Of a DNA stretch of 64,000 nt, positions 1 through 7,768 are shown piece by piece. This stretch comes from an uncultured Oscillibacter sp. (GTDB lineage Bacteria > Bacillota > Clostridia > Oscillospirales > Oscillospiraceae). Every line of letters begins with the position of its first letter. Position 1 is the stretch's first letter. Location: assembly GCA_910583785.1 (NCBI GenBank), contig CAJTZK010000001.1:124001-188000 (forward strand), read 5' to 3'. Below the pieces are notes generated by a model. It did no database searches, was not told where the DNA came from, and saw nothing but the letters and a program-made list of their open reading frames with translations. The position numbers were made by a program, and so were the translations under genes.

Positions 1-1
1 G

Positions 2-1162
2 GAAATCCGTTTTTCCACTGGTATGGGGGAGCTGGACCGGGTCCTGGGCGGCGGGGCTGTCAAGGGATCCCTGGTATTAGTGGGGGGAGCGCCCGGCATC
101 GGGAAGTCCACGCTTATGCTCCAGATCTGCGGCAGGCTCTGCGGGTTTTCCAAGGTATTGTATGTATCCGGAGAGGAGTCCCAGCACCAGCTGAAGCTCC
201 GGGCCCAGAGACTCCGTGTGGAGAGCGGAAACCTCCTGGTGCTGTCGGAGACCGGGCTAGGGGAGATGCTGGAGGCGGTACATCAGGAGCAGCCGGACGT
301 GCTGATCGTGGACTCCATCCAAACCCTGTACAACGACGCCCTGGACTCCCCGGCGGGCAGCGTCAGCCAGGTGAAGGATTGTACCATGGCCCTGATGCAG
401 CTGGCCAAGGGGAGCAATATCACGGTCTTCGTCATCGGACATGTCAACAAAGAGGGCTCCATCGCCGGGCCGAAGGTCCTGGAACACATGGTGGACTGTG
501 TGCTGTACTTTGAGGGGGACCGGCACACCTTTTGCCGCATTCTCCGGGCGGCAAAAAACCGTTTTGGGGCCACGAATGAGATCGGCGTCTTCGAGATGGG
601 GGACGGCGGTCTGGCGGAGGTGGAAAATCCCTCCCAGATGCTGCTGTCCGGCCGTCCGGAGGAGGCCCCGGGCACCTGCGTTACCTGCGTTATGGAGGGA
701 GCAAGGCCCGTACTGGCGGAAATACAAGCCCTGGCGGTAACCTCTGCAGGCGGGAATCCCCGGCGGACCAGCAATGGCTTTGACTACAACCGGGCGGCGA
801 TGCTCCTGGCGGTGCTGGAAAAGCGGGGCGGGCTGAAACTGTCCAGCTGCGACGCCTATTTGAACATCATCGGCGGATTGCAGCTGGACGAGCCCGCCGC
901 GGACCTGGCCGCTGTGGTGGCGCTGGCCTCCAGCTATCTGGACAAGCCCGTCCCCGGCGACCTGGCGGCCATCGGGGAGGTAGGGCTCACCGGGGAGCTC
1001 CGGAGCGTCAGCCAGCTGGCCCAGCGGGTAGCTGAGGTCCGGAGGCTGGGGTTCAAGCGTTGTGTGGTTCCAGCCCACCGGGGCCTGGAGAGTGTTTCAG
1101 GCTTGCAGCTGCTGCCCGTTCGGAATATCGGTGAGGCGATTCGAGCTGCTTTACGGGGATAA
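2..1162 (+). CDS. radA: DNA repair protein RadA (Sms), 5'-truncated by the window edge
   Basis: RadA is a RecA-like branch-migration ATPase that processes recombination intermediates. Reading is open from base 2, and the coded RFSTGMGELDRVLGGG stretch is the usual start of the ATPase core. The N-terminal zinc finger (roughly the first 70-75 residues of the family) lies outside the window. Walker A reads GGAPGIGKST, and the RadA-specific KNRFG motif is present (KNRFGATNEIG). A Lon-protease-like C-terminal domain follows, ending at GEAIRAALRG. The gene is on the + strand, unlike most of the window. The family call is firm; only the true start is unknown. Confidence 0.95.
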   Translation, partial: EIRFSTGMGELDRVLGGGAVKGSLVLVGGAPGIGKSTLMLQICGRLCGFSKVLYVSGEESQHQLKLRAQRLRVESGNLLVLSETGLGEMLEAVHQEQPDVLIVDSIQTLYNDALDSPAGSVSQVKDCTMALMQLAKGSNITVFVIGHVNKEGSIAGPKVLEHMVDCVLYFEGDRHTFCRILRAAKNRFGATNEIGVFEMGDGGLAEVENPSQMLLSGRPEEAPGTCVTCVMEGARPVLAEIQALAVTSAGGNPRRTSNGFDYNRAAMLLAVLEKRGGLKLSSCDAYLNIIGGLQLDEPAADLAAVVALASSYLDKPVPGDLAAIGEVGLTGELRSVSQLAQRVAEVRRLGFKRCVVPAHRGLESVSGLQLLPVRNIGEAIRAALRG

Positions 1163-1410
1163 AGTGGACGCAGGCGCCGCCCAAAGCAGGCACACCAGCG
1201 GCAGCTGCGCTGTCCAGCGTGCAGAGGCCGTCGGATTGATAGACACATTCACTGGTGCATGGAATCAAAGCGATCCTCCGTTCTGTTTGATGATGGGATT
1301 AGTTTGACCGGAACGGCGGATTTTATGACAGCGGCCTGAAGCTGGACAGGCATCCCGCTCCAGGCCGGGAGCCATATCTTTTGGGGAGGAGGAAACAAGG
1401 GATATAGCCG

Positions 1411-1438
1411 ATTGAACAAAATAAAAATTTTGTTCAAT
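1411..1438. other. dif: Perfect 28-bp palindrome resembling a Xer/dif recombination site
   Basis: Two 11-bp arms (ATTGAACAAAA and TTTTGTTCAAT) are perfect inverted repeats around a 6-bp centre (TAAAAA), giving the 11-6-11 layout of dif sites. The right arm matches 9 of 11 positions of the E. coli XerD half-site TTATGTTAAAT (quoted from memory). The site lies 86 bp before a tyrosine recombinase gene. Alternatives are an operator for that gene or an AU-rich hairpin. No run of T follows it as a terminator would need. The rest of the 1163-1524 gap shows nothing else that can be assigned. Confidence 0.45.
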
Positions 1439-1524
1439 GTAGGGGAGCGTAAGACCGCTACAGAGTCCATCTAAGGAATTCTGGCTTGTGTTCTCAATAG
1501 GCTGTATTGTTTGAATGTAAACTG

Positions 1525-2544
1525 ATGGCCGATTACCGCACTGAGGCCCCGCCGATCTTGCGGGATTTCCTCGCTTATCACGAGACGGTCAAGGCGCACT
1601 CCAAGCAGACCGTAGATGAATATTTTCTGGACCTTCGAAATTTTTTCCGCTATCTCAAGCAGACACGGAACCCCGGTTTATCCGGTTTTCCGCTGGACGA
1701 AATCGACATCGCCGATATAGACCTGGACTTTGCCGCCAGTGTGACGCTGACAGATATCTACGGCTACATGGCCTATTTAAGCCGGGACCGGGTCCAGCAC
1801 CAGAACAGCCAGACCTCCGGCTATGGCCTGAATACCGCATCCCGGGCGCGGAAACTGGCGACCATCCGTTCCTTTTACAATTATCTGACCAACAAGGCCC
1901 ATCTCATTCGTGAAAATCCTGTCAAAGATATTGACTCGCCAAAGCTGAAAAAATCCCTTCCGAAATACTTGACGCTGGACCAGAGCATGGAACTGCTGGA
2001 CTCCGTAGACGGTAAGAACCAGGAGCGGGATTATTGTATCCTGACGCTGTTCCTCAACTGCGGGCTGCGTATTTCGGAGTTAGTTGGCTTGAACCTCCGG
2101 GATATCCAGGGTGAATCCATCCGCGTCCTGGGCAAAGGCAACAAGGTCCGCATCCTCTATTTAAACGATGCCTGCCAGGACGCGCTGAACCAATATCTGG
2201 CCGTCCGCCGCCCCATCGCTGGACGGGACGCGGGCGCCCTCTTCCTGTCCTCCCGCAACGAGCGGATCAGCCGCTCTACAGTCCACGCGATGGTAAAAAA
2301 GCGGCTTTCTGCCGCAGGGCTGGACGAGAGCGAATACTCCTCCCATAAGCTCCGCCACACCGCCGCTACGTTGATGCTTCAAAACGGCGTAGACGTACGG
2401 GCGGTCCAGGAGGTTTTGGGGCACGACCACTTGAATACAACTCAGATTTACACCCATATTGACAACGAATCCCTCCGGGTTGCCGCAAAGGCAAACCCCT
2501 TGTCACGCCTTAAAAAAACAAAGAAAAAGCAAGATTCCGATTAA
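1525..2544 (+). CDS. Tyrosine recombinase, XerC/XerD-like
   Basis: This site-specific recombinase has 339 residues. The N-terminal SAM-like DNA-binding domain (about 1-140) is longer than in classic XerC/D, with an acidic insert around DEIDIADIDL. The catalytic domain shows Arg in LRISELVGL, Lys in GKGNKVR, HxxR in HKLRHTAAT, His in LGHDHL and the tyrosine nucleophile in TTQIYTH. An upstream TTG at 1507 is possible, but neither start has a clear ribosome binding site; the ATG at 1525 fits the family better. The dif-like palindrome just upstream suggests chromosome dimer resolution. A phage-type integrase is less likely because no phage genes are near. XerC versus XerD cannot be decided here. 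Confidence 0.88.
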   Translation: MADYRTEAPPILRDFLAYHETVKAHSKQTVDEYFLDLRNFFRYLKQTRNPGLSGFPLDEIDIADIDLDFAASVTLTDIYGYMAYLSRDRVQHQNSQTSGYGLNTASRARKLATIRSFYNYLTNKAHLIRENPVKDIDSPKLKKSLPKYLTLDQSMELLDSVDGKNQERDYCILTLFLNCGLRISELVGLNLRDIQGESIRVLGKGNKVRILYLNDACQDALNQYLAVRRPIAGRDAGALFLSSRNERISRSTVHAMVKKRLSAAGLDESEYSSHKLRHTAATLMLQNGVDVRAVQEVLGHDHLNTTQIYTHIDNESLRVAAKANPLSRLKKTKKKQDSD

Positions 2545-2545
2545 A

Positions 2546-2582
2546 AAGCGGGCCCGCTCCAAGAGGCGGGCCCGCTTCTCTT
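2546..2582 (+). terminator. Rho-independent terminator after the recombinase gene
   Basis: A 12-bp stem (AAGCGGGCCCGC with GCGGGCCCGCTT) encloses an 8-nt loop and is followed by a weak pyrimidine tract. It begins right at the recombinase stop codon. Confidence 0.75.
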
Positions 2583-2631
2583 CCGGCGGAAATGGTCCGG
2601 CTTTCAGCGTAAACATTATGGAACAAAATCT

Positions 2632-3135
2632 TTAAGGCCGGACTACGCCAGTGATATGCAGGAACCGGATTTTCCGGTATTCGTAGGTAGAAAGAGGGCG
2701 GTAGTCCGCATCGTAGCTATGGGCGGCAATCAAAACATTCTCCGGTGCCACCGGGTTTCCCACCGACACGACAATGGGCGAATGCTGGTACTCCTCCCCT
2801 TTGAAGGACAGCTGGATCAAATCCCCCGGCAGCAGGTCCTCTAACTGGCAGGGCTCCGCCAGGGGCCCGGTGGAGAAATTGTTCCGGGTGAGAAAATTGT
2901 ACAAATATGGGACTCCGGTCCAGGCCGGGGCTTTCCGGTTGGCGTCGATGTAATACCATCCATACGTTGGCGTGAAATTCATGACGCCGCTTCCGGCGTA
3001 GATGCACTGGGACGCGAAGTTCGTACAGTCCCCGCCCAGATGTTCGTAATCGTAAAAAAGCGGGTTCCGTCCGTAGGCCCACTGGTGGGCGTATAGGACG
3101 GCGGCTTCCCGGTCATATGGATACAGCTGCAGCAT
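2632..3135 (-). CDS. Amidase-domain (amidase_6-like) protein
   Basis: This 167-residue protein matches the putative amidase domain seen in sporulating Firmicutes. The likely nucleophile is the Cys in GGDCTNFASQC, and a His-Ser pair in YQHSPIV sits where the catalytic His of the papain-like fold is expected. No signal peptide is seen, so it probably acts in the cytoplasm or the spore compartments. The ATG at 3135 is preceded by GGGAG at good spacing; an upstream TTG at 3174 would read through that ribosome binding site and was rejected. It lies directly downstream of the AraC gene and may be co-transcribed. The substrate is unknown. Confidence 0.7.
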   Translation of the reverse strand: MLQLYPYDREAAVLYAHQWAYGRNPLFYDYEHLGGDCTNFASQCIYAGSGVMNFTPTYGWYYIDANRKAPAWTGVPYLYNFLTRNNFSTGPLAEPCQLEDLLPGDLIQLSFKGEEYQHSPIVVSVGNPVAPENVLIAAHSYDADYRPLSTYEYRKIRFLHITGVVRP

Positions 3136-3188
3136 TCCATCTCCCTCCCCTTCCCCACAGGATATGCGGAACAAGGAGAAGGGGTGTA

Positions 3189-4028
3189 TCAGCGCTTTAT
3201 AACTGGGAGCCAGACTTGGAAACGGCTCTCCTCTCCAGGAGGGGTCAAATAGACCTCAATGTCCGGCGCTTTGGCCCACTCGTAGCCGGAGTCCGGCAGG
3301 TACTCCGAGACAATCCGTCTTTGCAGCTCCTGCATAGCGTCCGGCAGCCGCCCTGTTCCGGTAAATACCGCCCAGGTCGCGGCAGGCACGGTCCACTCAT
3401 GCATCCCCTCCAGGGCAGGCGCGCTGGATGCTACGGCAATGTAATAGTAATTTTCCTCCTCGCAGCAGGTACACACCCCCAGGATTCCAGCCGTTTCCCC
3501 GTTCATCAGCGGGACCAGCTCTGCCTGCTGCGGGCCAATCTCCGCCCAGAACTTAGGAACCACTTGAAAACTTTCTTCCACTTCCATAGGCAGCAGAGTG
3601 CGGAAGCCCACAATGCGGAAAGCCTCCCGTTTCACAATCTGATACTCCATTTCTTCCGCTCCTTTGAGTACAAATTTGAAGTGAACACGAGGAAAGGCTT
3701 TTAACTTTACTCCCATTTGTTTTGCATGGGATGGCGGTATCCCATGGACTGCTTGGAAGGCCCGGTTGAAGGAAGTGGGCGATTCGTATCCGTAACGCAG
3801 GGCCACGTCCAGCACCTTCTCCCCGTTTTGCAGGTCCGCCGCCGCCCGGGTCATGCGCCTCCGGCGGATATACTCGCTGAGAGGCACTCCGGCCAGGTAG
3901 GGAAACATCCGCTGGAAATGGTAGGCAGAGCAGCCCGCCAGCCGCCCCAGGGTTTCGGTATCGATGGTTCCTTCCAGGTTCCGTTCCAGTTCGTCCAGGG
4001 CCTCATTCCAATTTTTCAGCCAATCCAT
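3189..4028 (-). CDS. AraC-family regulator with GyrI-like effector domain
   Basis: This 279-residue regulator has an N-terminal AraC double helix-turn-helix (about residues 5-105; GRLAGCSAYHFQRMF and VALRYGYESPTSFNRAFQ are the two recognition regions). A C-terminal GyrI/SHV effector-binding domain (about 120-279) follows. This architecture is known from Rob/BltR-like drug-responsive regulators that bind cationic or hydrophobic ligands. The ATG at 4028 has GGAGG 7 nt upstream; the overlapping GTG at 4031 is a less well spaced alternative. A terminator upstream isolates it from the aldolase gene. No efflux gene is adjacent, so its target is unknown. Confidence 0.85.
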   Translation of the reverse strand: MDWLKNWNEALDELERNLEGTIDTETLGRLAGCSAYHFQRMFPYLAGVPLSEYIRRRRMTRAAADLQNGEKVLDVALRYGYESPTSFNRAFQAVHGIPPSHAKQMGVKLKAFPRVHFKFVLKGAEEMEYQIVKREAFRIVGFRTLLPMEVEESFQVVPKFWAEIGPQQAELVPLMNGETAGILGVCTCCEEENYYYIAVASSAPALEGMHEWTVPAATWAVFTGTGRLPDAMQELQRRIVSEYLPDSGYEWAKAPDIEVYLTPPGEESRFQVWLPVIKR

Positions 4029-4146
4029 CACAGTCCCTCCTTATTTCCAAGGCTACCACAGATCGTTTTCCCGGTCCTCTCTTTTTCCGTTCAAAAACGG
4101 AGAGATGGAGAAACGCCGCATGTTCGTTCTTCTCTCGGAGAACGAG

Positions 4147-4174
4147 AAAAGGGAGCGCCGAAACGCTCCCTTTT
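4147..4174. terminator. Bidirectional terminator after the aldolase gene
   Basis: AAAAGGGAGCG pairs with CGCTCCCTTTT around a 6-nt loop. It lies just past the aldolase stop on the minus strand and upstream of the AraC gene. Confidence 0.8.
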
Positions 4175-4187
4175 GGGATCCACGCAA

Positions 4188-5156
4188 TTACGCCTTGTGG
4201 TCGCAGCCCAGGACGTCCACCAGCTTGTGGCGGACCAGCTCCTTGATGTTGGCCCGGGCAGGCTTGAGGTACTGGCGGGGGTCAAAATCGCCAGGATGCT
4301 CATTGAAGTGCTGCCGGATGGTACCAGTCATAGCCAGGCGCAGGTCGGAGTCGATATTGATCTTACAGACGGCGCTGCGGGCGGCTTCCCGGAGCTGCTC
4401 CTCGGGAATGCCCACGGCATCGGGCATCTTGCCGCCGTTGGAGTTGACCATCTTCACATAATCCTGGGGCACGCTGGAGGAACCGTGGAGCACGATGGGG
4501 AACTCGGGCAGGCGCTTTACAATCTCTTCCAGAATGTCGAAACGCAGCGGGGGCGGAACCAAGATGCCCTTCTCGTTGCGGGTGCACTGTTCGGGCTTGA
4601 ACTTGAAGGCGCCGTGGGAAGTGCCGATGGCGATGGCCAGGGAGTCGCAGCCAGTCTTGGAGACGAATTCCTCCACTTCCTCGGGACGGGTGTAGTGGGA
4701 GTCCTCGGCGGAAACGTTGACCTCGTCCTCCACGCCAGCCAGGGCGCCCAGCTCAGCCTCAACCACTACGCCATGGTCGTGGGCATACTCGACGACTTTC
4801 TTGGTCAGCTCAATGTTCTCCGCAAAGGGCTTGGAGGAGGCGTCGATCATGACGGAGGTGAACCCGTCGTCAATGCAGGACTTGCAGGTCTCAAAGGTGT
4901 CGCCATGGTCCAGATGCAGAACAATGGGGATTTCGGGGCACTCAATGACGGCGGCTTCCACCAGCTTCACCAGATAGGTACGGTTGGCATAAGCCCGGGC
5001 GCCCTTGGACACCTGGAGGATCACGGGAGCCTGTTCCTCGCGGCAGGCCTCGGTGATGCCTTGGATAATCTCCATGTTGTTGACGTTGAAGGCTCCGATG
5101 GCATATCCTCCGTGATAGGCCTTTTTGAACATCTCGGTAGAAGTAACCAGTGCCAT
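4188..5156 (-). CDS. fba: Class II fructose-1,6-bisphosphate aldolase
   Basis: The enzyme cleaves fructose 1,6-bisphosphate into dihydroxyacetone phosphate and glyceraldehyde 3-phosphate with Zn2+. It has 322 residues. The class II metal-binding signature is visible in VLHLDHGD (zinc His) and VEAELGALAG, later His ligands in GTSHGAFK and VLHGSSSVP, and the C-terminal INIDSDLRLA. Three in-frame codons upstream (ATG at 5165) abut the AGGAG, so the ATG at 5156 with 9-nt spacing is chosen. It is transcribed divergently from the PPi-phosphofructokinase gene, pairing two consecutive glycolytic steps in one control region. Confidence 0.95.
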   Translation of the reverse strand: MALVTSTEMFKKAYHGGYAIGAFNVNNMEIIQGITEACREEQAPVILQVSKGARAYANRTYLVKLVEAAVIECPEIPIVLHLDHGDTFETCKSCIDDGFTSVMIDASSKPFAENIELTKKVVEYAHDHGVVVEAELGALAGVEDEVNVSAEDSHYTRPEEVEEFVSKTGCDSLAIAIGTSHGAFKFKPEQCTRNEKGILVPPPLRFDILEEIVKRLPEFPIVLHGSSSVPQDYVKMVNSNGGKMPDAVGIPEEQLREAARSAVCKINIDSDLRLAMTGTIRQHFNEHPGDFDPRQYLKPARANIKELVRHKLVDVLGCDHKA

Positions 5157-5268
5157 AACAATCATCTCCTGACAAATTTTATTTGTCCCGTCCCCGGGCC
5201 GGGCCGGAAAAAAGGCCCCGGGCCTCCTTTCCCTCCCTTTGCGGAGACGAAAACGATTTTCTTTTATG

Positions 5269-5296
5269 ATAATATCACAAAAAAAATAAAATGCAA
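5269..5296 (-). promoter_or_regulatory. Sigma-A-like promoter for the aldolase gene
   Basis: On the minus strand TTGCAT (5291-5296) and TATTAT (5269-5274) are separated by 16 bp of T-rich DNA. It is the only strongly AT-rich stretch before the gene. Confidence 0.55.
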
Positions 5297-5299
5297 GTA

Positions 5300-5328
5300 T
5301 TTACAATTCTTTTTTTGAATGGTATGAT
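5300..5328 (+). promoter_or_regulatory. Sigma-A-like promoter for PPi-PFK with overlapping palindrome
   Basis: TTTACA (5300-5305), a 17-bp spacer ending in TGG (extended -10) and TATGAT (5323-5328). A 7-bp inverted repeat, ATGGTAT / ATACCAT (5319-5325 and 5334-5340), covers the -10 and start region and could be an operator. Confidence 0.6.
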
Positions 5329-5398
5329 AAAAAATACCATGGGCTTTGTTCCCTGGGCTCAAACAGGAAGAAAAAATATTTTGAGGAGGCTGTTTCTC

Positions 5399-6637
5399 AT
5401 GAGTGAATTGAAAGGCGCCTGTATCTTCGGCCAGTCCGGCGGGCCCACTTCTGTCATCAACGCCAGCGCCTACGGCGTCATCAGCACCGCTCTGAAAAAC
5501 CCCAGTATCACCCGCGTCCTGGGCGCGGAGCACGGCATCAAAGGTGTGCTGAACGACCGTCTGTTCGACATGGGCCAGGAGGACCCCGCCGAGCTGGAGC
5601 TGCTGAAATACACTCCGTCCTCCGCCCTGGGCTCCTGCCGTTATAAGATGAAGGACCCGGACGTGGACGATACGGACTATAAGCGCATCCTGGAGATTTT
5701 CAAAAAGTACGACGTCCGCTATTTCTTCTACAACGGCGGAAACGACTCCATGGACACCTGCAACAAAATCAGCAAATACATGCAGAAAGTGGGCTACGAG
5801 TGCCGGGTTATGGGCGTGCCCAAAACCATCGACAACGACCTCTTTGGAACCGACCACTGCCCCGGCTTCGCCTCCGCCGCCAAGTATATCGCCACCAGCT
5901 GCATGGAGGTCTACCAGGACGCCCGGGTCTATGATACCGGAATGGTCTGCATCATCGAGATTATGGGCCGTCACGCTGGCTGGCTGGCTGGCGCCGCTGC
6001 CCTGGCCACCGCTTACGGCGCGGGCCCCGACCTGGTATACCTCCCCGAAGCGGACTTCGACATGGACCAGTTCCTGGCCGATGTGGACCGCATTTATAAA
6101 GAGAAGGGCAATTGCATGGTAGCCGTCTCCGAGGGCATCCACTACGCCGACGGTTCCTTCGTCTCCGAGGCGAAGACCTCCGCCACCGACGGCTTTGGCC
6201 ACGCCCAGCTGGGGGGCCTTGCCGCCATGCTGGCCGACGCCGTGAAGCAGAAAACTGGAGCCAAGGTCCGGGGCATCGAGCTGAGCCTGCTCCAGCGCTG
6301 CGGCGCGCACCTGGCCTCTGAAACCGACATTGAGGAATCCTTCATGTCCGGCAAGGCCGCCGTGGAAAATGCCGTGGCGGGCATCACGGATAAAATGGTG
6401 GGCTTCGAGCGGAGCTATGAGAATGGCCAGTATGTCTGCAAGACCAAGCTGCTGGGCCTGACAGACGTGGCCAACACTGAGAAAAAGGTGCCCCTGGAGT
6501 GGATCAATGCCGCCCGCAACGGCGTGGAAAAGCCCTTCATTGACTACGTGCTGCCCCTGGTCCAGGGTGAGCCCAAGCTGCCCAAGCAGGACTCCCTGCC
6601 CCGGTTTGCCAAGCTGAAGAAGGTTCTGGCGAAGTAA
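5399..6637 (+). CDS. pfp: Diphosphate-dependent 6-phosphofructokinase
   Basis: The enzyme phosphorylates fructose 6-phosphate reversibly, probably with pyrophosphate. It has 412 residues. The phosphate-donor site reads GGNDSMDT and the following motif PKTIDND. Asp and Lys at these two positions (Gly in ATP-dependent enzymes) are the known markers of PPi specificity. The substrate motif MGRHAGW is present. The start at 5399 has GAGGAGG 9 nt upstream; reading is open further upstream but over the promoter. It is divergent from the aldolase gene and ends at its own terminator. Donor specificity is inferred from residues, not proven. Confidence 0.9.
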   Translation: MSELKGACIFGQSGGPTSVINASAYGVISTALKNPSITRVLGAEHGIKGVLNDRLFDMGQEDPAELELLKYTPSSALGSCRYKMKDPDVDDTDYKRILEIFKKYDVRYFFYNGGNDSMDTCNKISKYMQKVGYECRVMGVPKTIDNDLFGTDHCPGFASAAKYIATSCMEVYQDARVYDTGMVCIIEIMGRHAGWLAGAAALATAYGAGPDLVYLPEADFDMDQFLADVDRIYKEKGNCMVAVSEGIHYADGSFVSEAKTSATDGFGHAQLGGLAAMLADAVKQKTGAKVRGIELSLLQRCGAHLASETDIEESFMSGKAAVENAVAGITDKMVGFERSYENGQYVCKTKLLGLTDVANTEKKVPLEWINAARNGVEKPFIDYVLPLVQGEPKLPKQDSLPRFAKLKKVLAK

Positions 6638-6655
6638 CTTCCCGCATTGCTGAAA

Positions 6656-6685
6656 GCGCCCCGCTCATGCGAGCGGGGCGTTTTT
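6656..6685 (+). terminator. Rho-independent terminator after PPi-PFK
   Basis: A 10-bp GC stem (CGCCCCGCTC / GAGCGGGGCG) with a 4-nt loop is followed by TTTTT. The minus-strand gene converges on it. Confidence 0.9.
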
Positions 6686-6688
6686 CCT

Positions 6689-7768
6689 CTATTTCTCAAT
6701 CCCAGACCAGGCCAGCCGCCACTGGCCATCCTGCCGGACCAGTTCCATGGTCAGATAGTAGTAGCTCTCCCCTTCCTCCAGGTTCAGGCGGTGCTTGACG
6801 GAAACGATAGCGGAGGCGGGATCCTCATCGTTGTCCAGGGTATAATCCACGGAGGCAATGGTGACATAGTCCCAGACGTTTTGGCCATAGGCGTCCGCGT
6901 CCGCGTTTTCCGCCAGCAGGTCGGACACGCCGGAGAGGTTGCCGGACAGCAGCGCCGGGAACAGGCGGTCCGCCGCCTCATAAAGGGAATCCATCCATCC
7001 TGGCATCACCAGGTTCAGAGGGATGACCCGGAAGCTGGAAACCATGTCCCGGAAGCGCATGCCCATGCCCTCCTCCGCCTCCAGGAAATAGCGGGAGGTG
7101 AGGACGAAAGTTCCTCCCTGTCCGTCAGAGACAAACCAGAGCTCCACCTGTCCGGAATCCCAGTCCGTGCCCGCGCTGGCCCGGAGGTATCGGCTGCCCG
7201 GCAGGGCGGCGGTCATTTCCTCCGAAGCCACCTCCCTGTAACGGCCTTTCAGGGCATCCTCCGCATCCGATGCGGCCGCATCGGGAGCCGTGCCGGACAG
7301 ATGGAGGATATCCAGCCCCATCTCAGGGAAATTCTCCGGCAAAGGATTGGTACTTCTAATGCTGTAAAGTCCATTTTCTTCACGGATAGAAAACTGCTCT
7401 TCGTTGACATAGATAAGGAAATCCACGGTCTTCTCCTGGGATTGCGGGGCATAGCTCAGCAGCCGCAGGGTCCCGATCTCACTGCCCTGTTCCGGTAAAA
7501 TGAACTGCTGGCCGCCAGGTTCCGGCTTCGGCTGGTCTGGCAGTCCAGCGGTGTCCGGGTCCTGGATCACCGGAAGGTCCGGCGTGGCGGCGGTGGGCGG
7601 TTTTGTCCACGCAGGAAGGACACGGCCCAGGGCCAGCACCAGGGCCAGGCAGGCCGCGGCAGCCAGGCAGTACCTGGGCCAGCGGTTCCGGCCCTTCCGC
7701 CCGCTGCGGGCTACCAGTTCTGGGTCCGCCCCGCCAATGGCGAGAAACAGCCGTTCCTGATTCTTCAT
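6689..7768 (-). CDS. Putative anti-sigma factor, single-pass membrane protein
   Basis: This 359-residue protein has a short cytoplasmic N-terminus (about 1-30), one transmembrane helix (about 32-50, CLAAAACLALVLAL) and a large extracellular part with no domain I recognise. Its ATG overlaps the stop of the ECF sigma gene by ATGA, so the two are translationally coupled. By position it should hold that sigma factor at the membrane. No zinc-binding HxxxCxxC anti-sigma motif is seen. The anti-sigma role is inference from operon and topology; a secreted sensor protein is the alternative. Its stop lies next to the pfp terminator. Confidence 0.6.
   Translation of the reverse strand: MKNQERLFLAIGGADPELVARSGRKGRNRWPRYCLAAAACLALVLALGRVLPAWTKPPTAATPDLPVIQDPDTAGLPDQPKPEPGGQQFILPEQGSEIGTLRLLSYAPQSQEKTVDFLIYVNEEQFSIREENGLYSIRSTNPLPENFPEMGLDILHLSGTAPDAAASDAEDALKGRYREVASEEMTAALPGSRYLRASAGTDWDSGQVELWFVSDGQGGTFVLTSRYFLEAEEGMGMRFRDMVSSFRVIPLNLVMPGWMDSLYEAADRLFPALLSGNLSGVSDLLAENADADAYGQNVWDYVTIASVDYTLDNDEDPASAIVSVKHRLNLEEGESYYYLTMELVRQDGQWRLAWSGIEK

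Noticed and set aside
1411..1438. Reading the palindrome as a transcription terminator
   Set aside because: The stem is A/T-rich and no T run follows; the 11-6-11 geometry fits a recombination or operator site better.
3176..3183. GAGAAGGG, the B. subtilis SpoIIIE-orienting motif
   Set aside because: A single 8-bp hit has no weight; orientation bias must be tested genome-wide.
3717..5318. 533-codon open frame on the + strand
   Set aside because: It runs antisense to the AraC gene and the aldolase gene; composition only.
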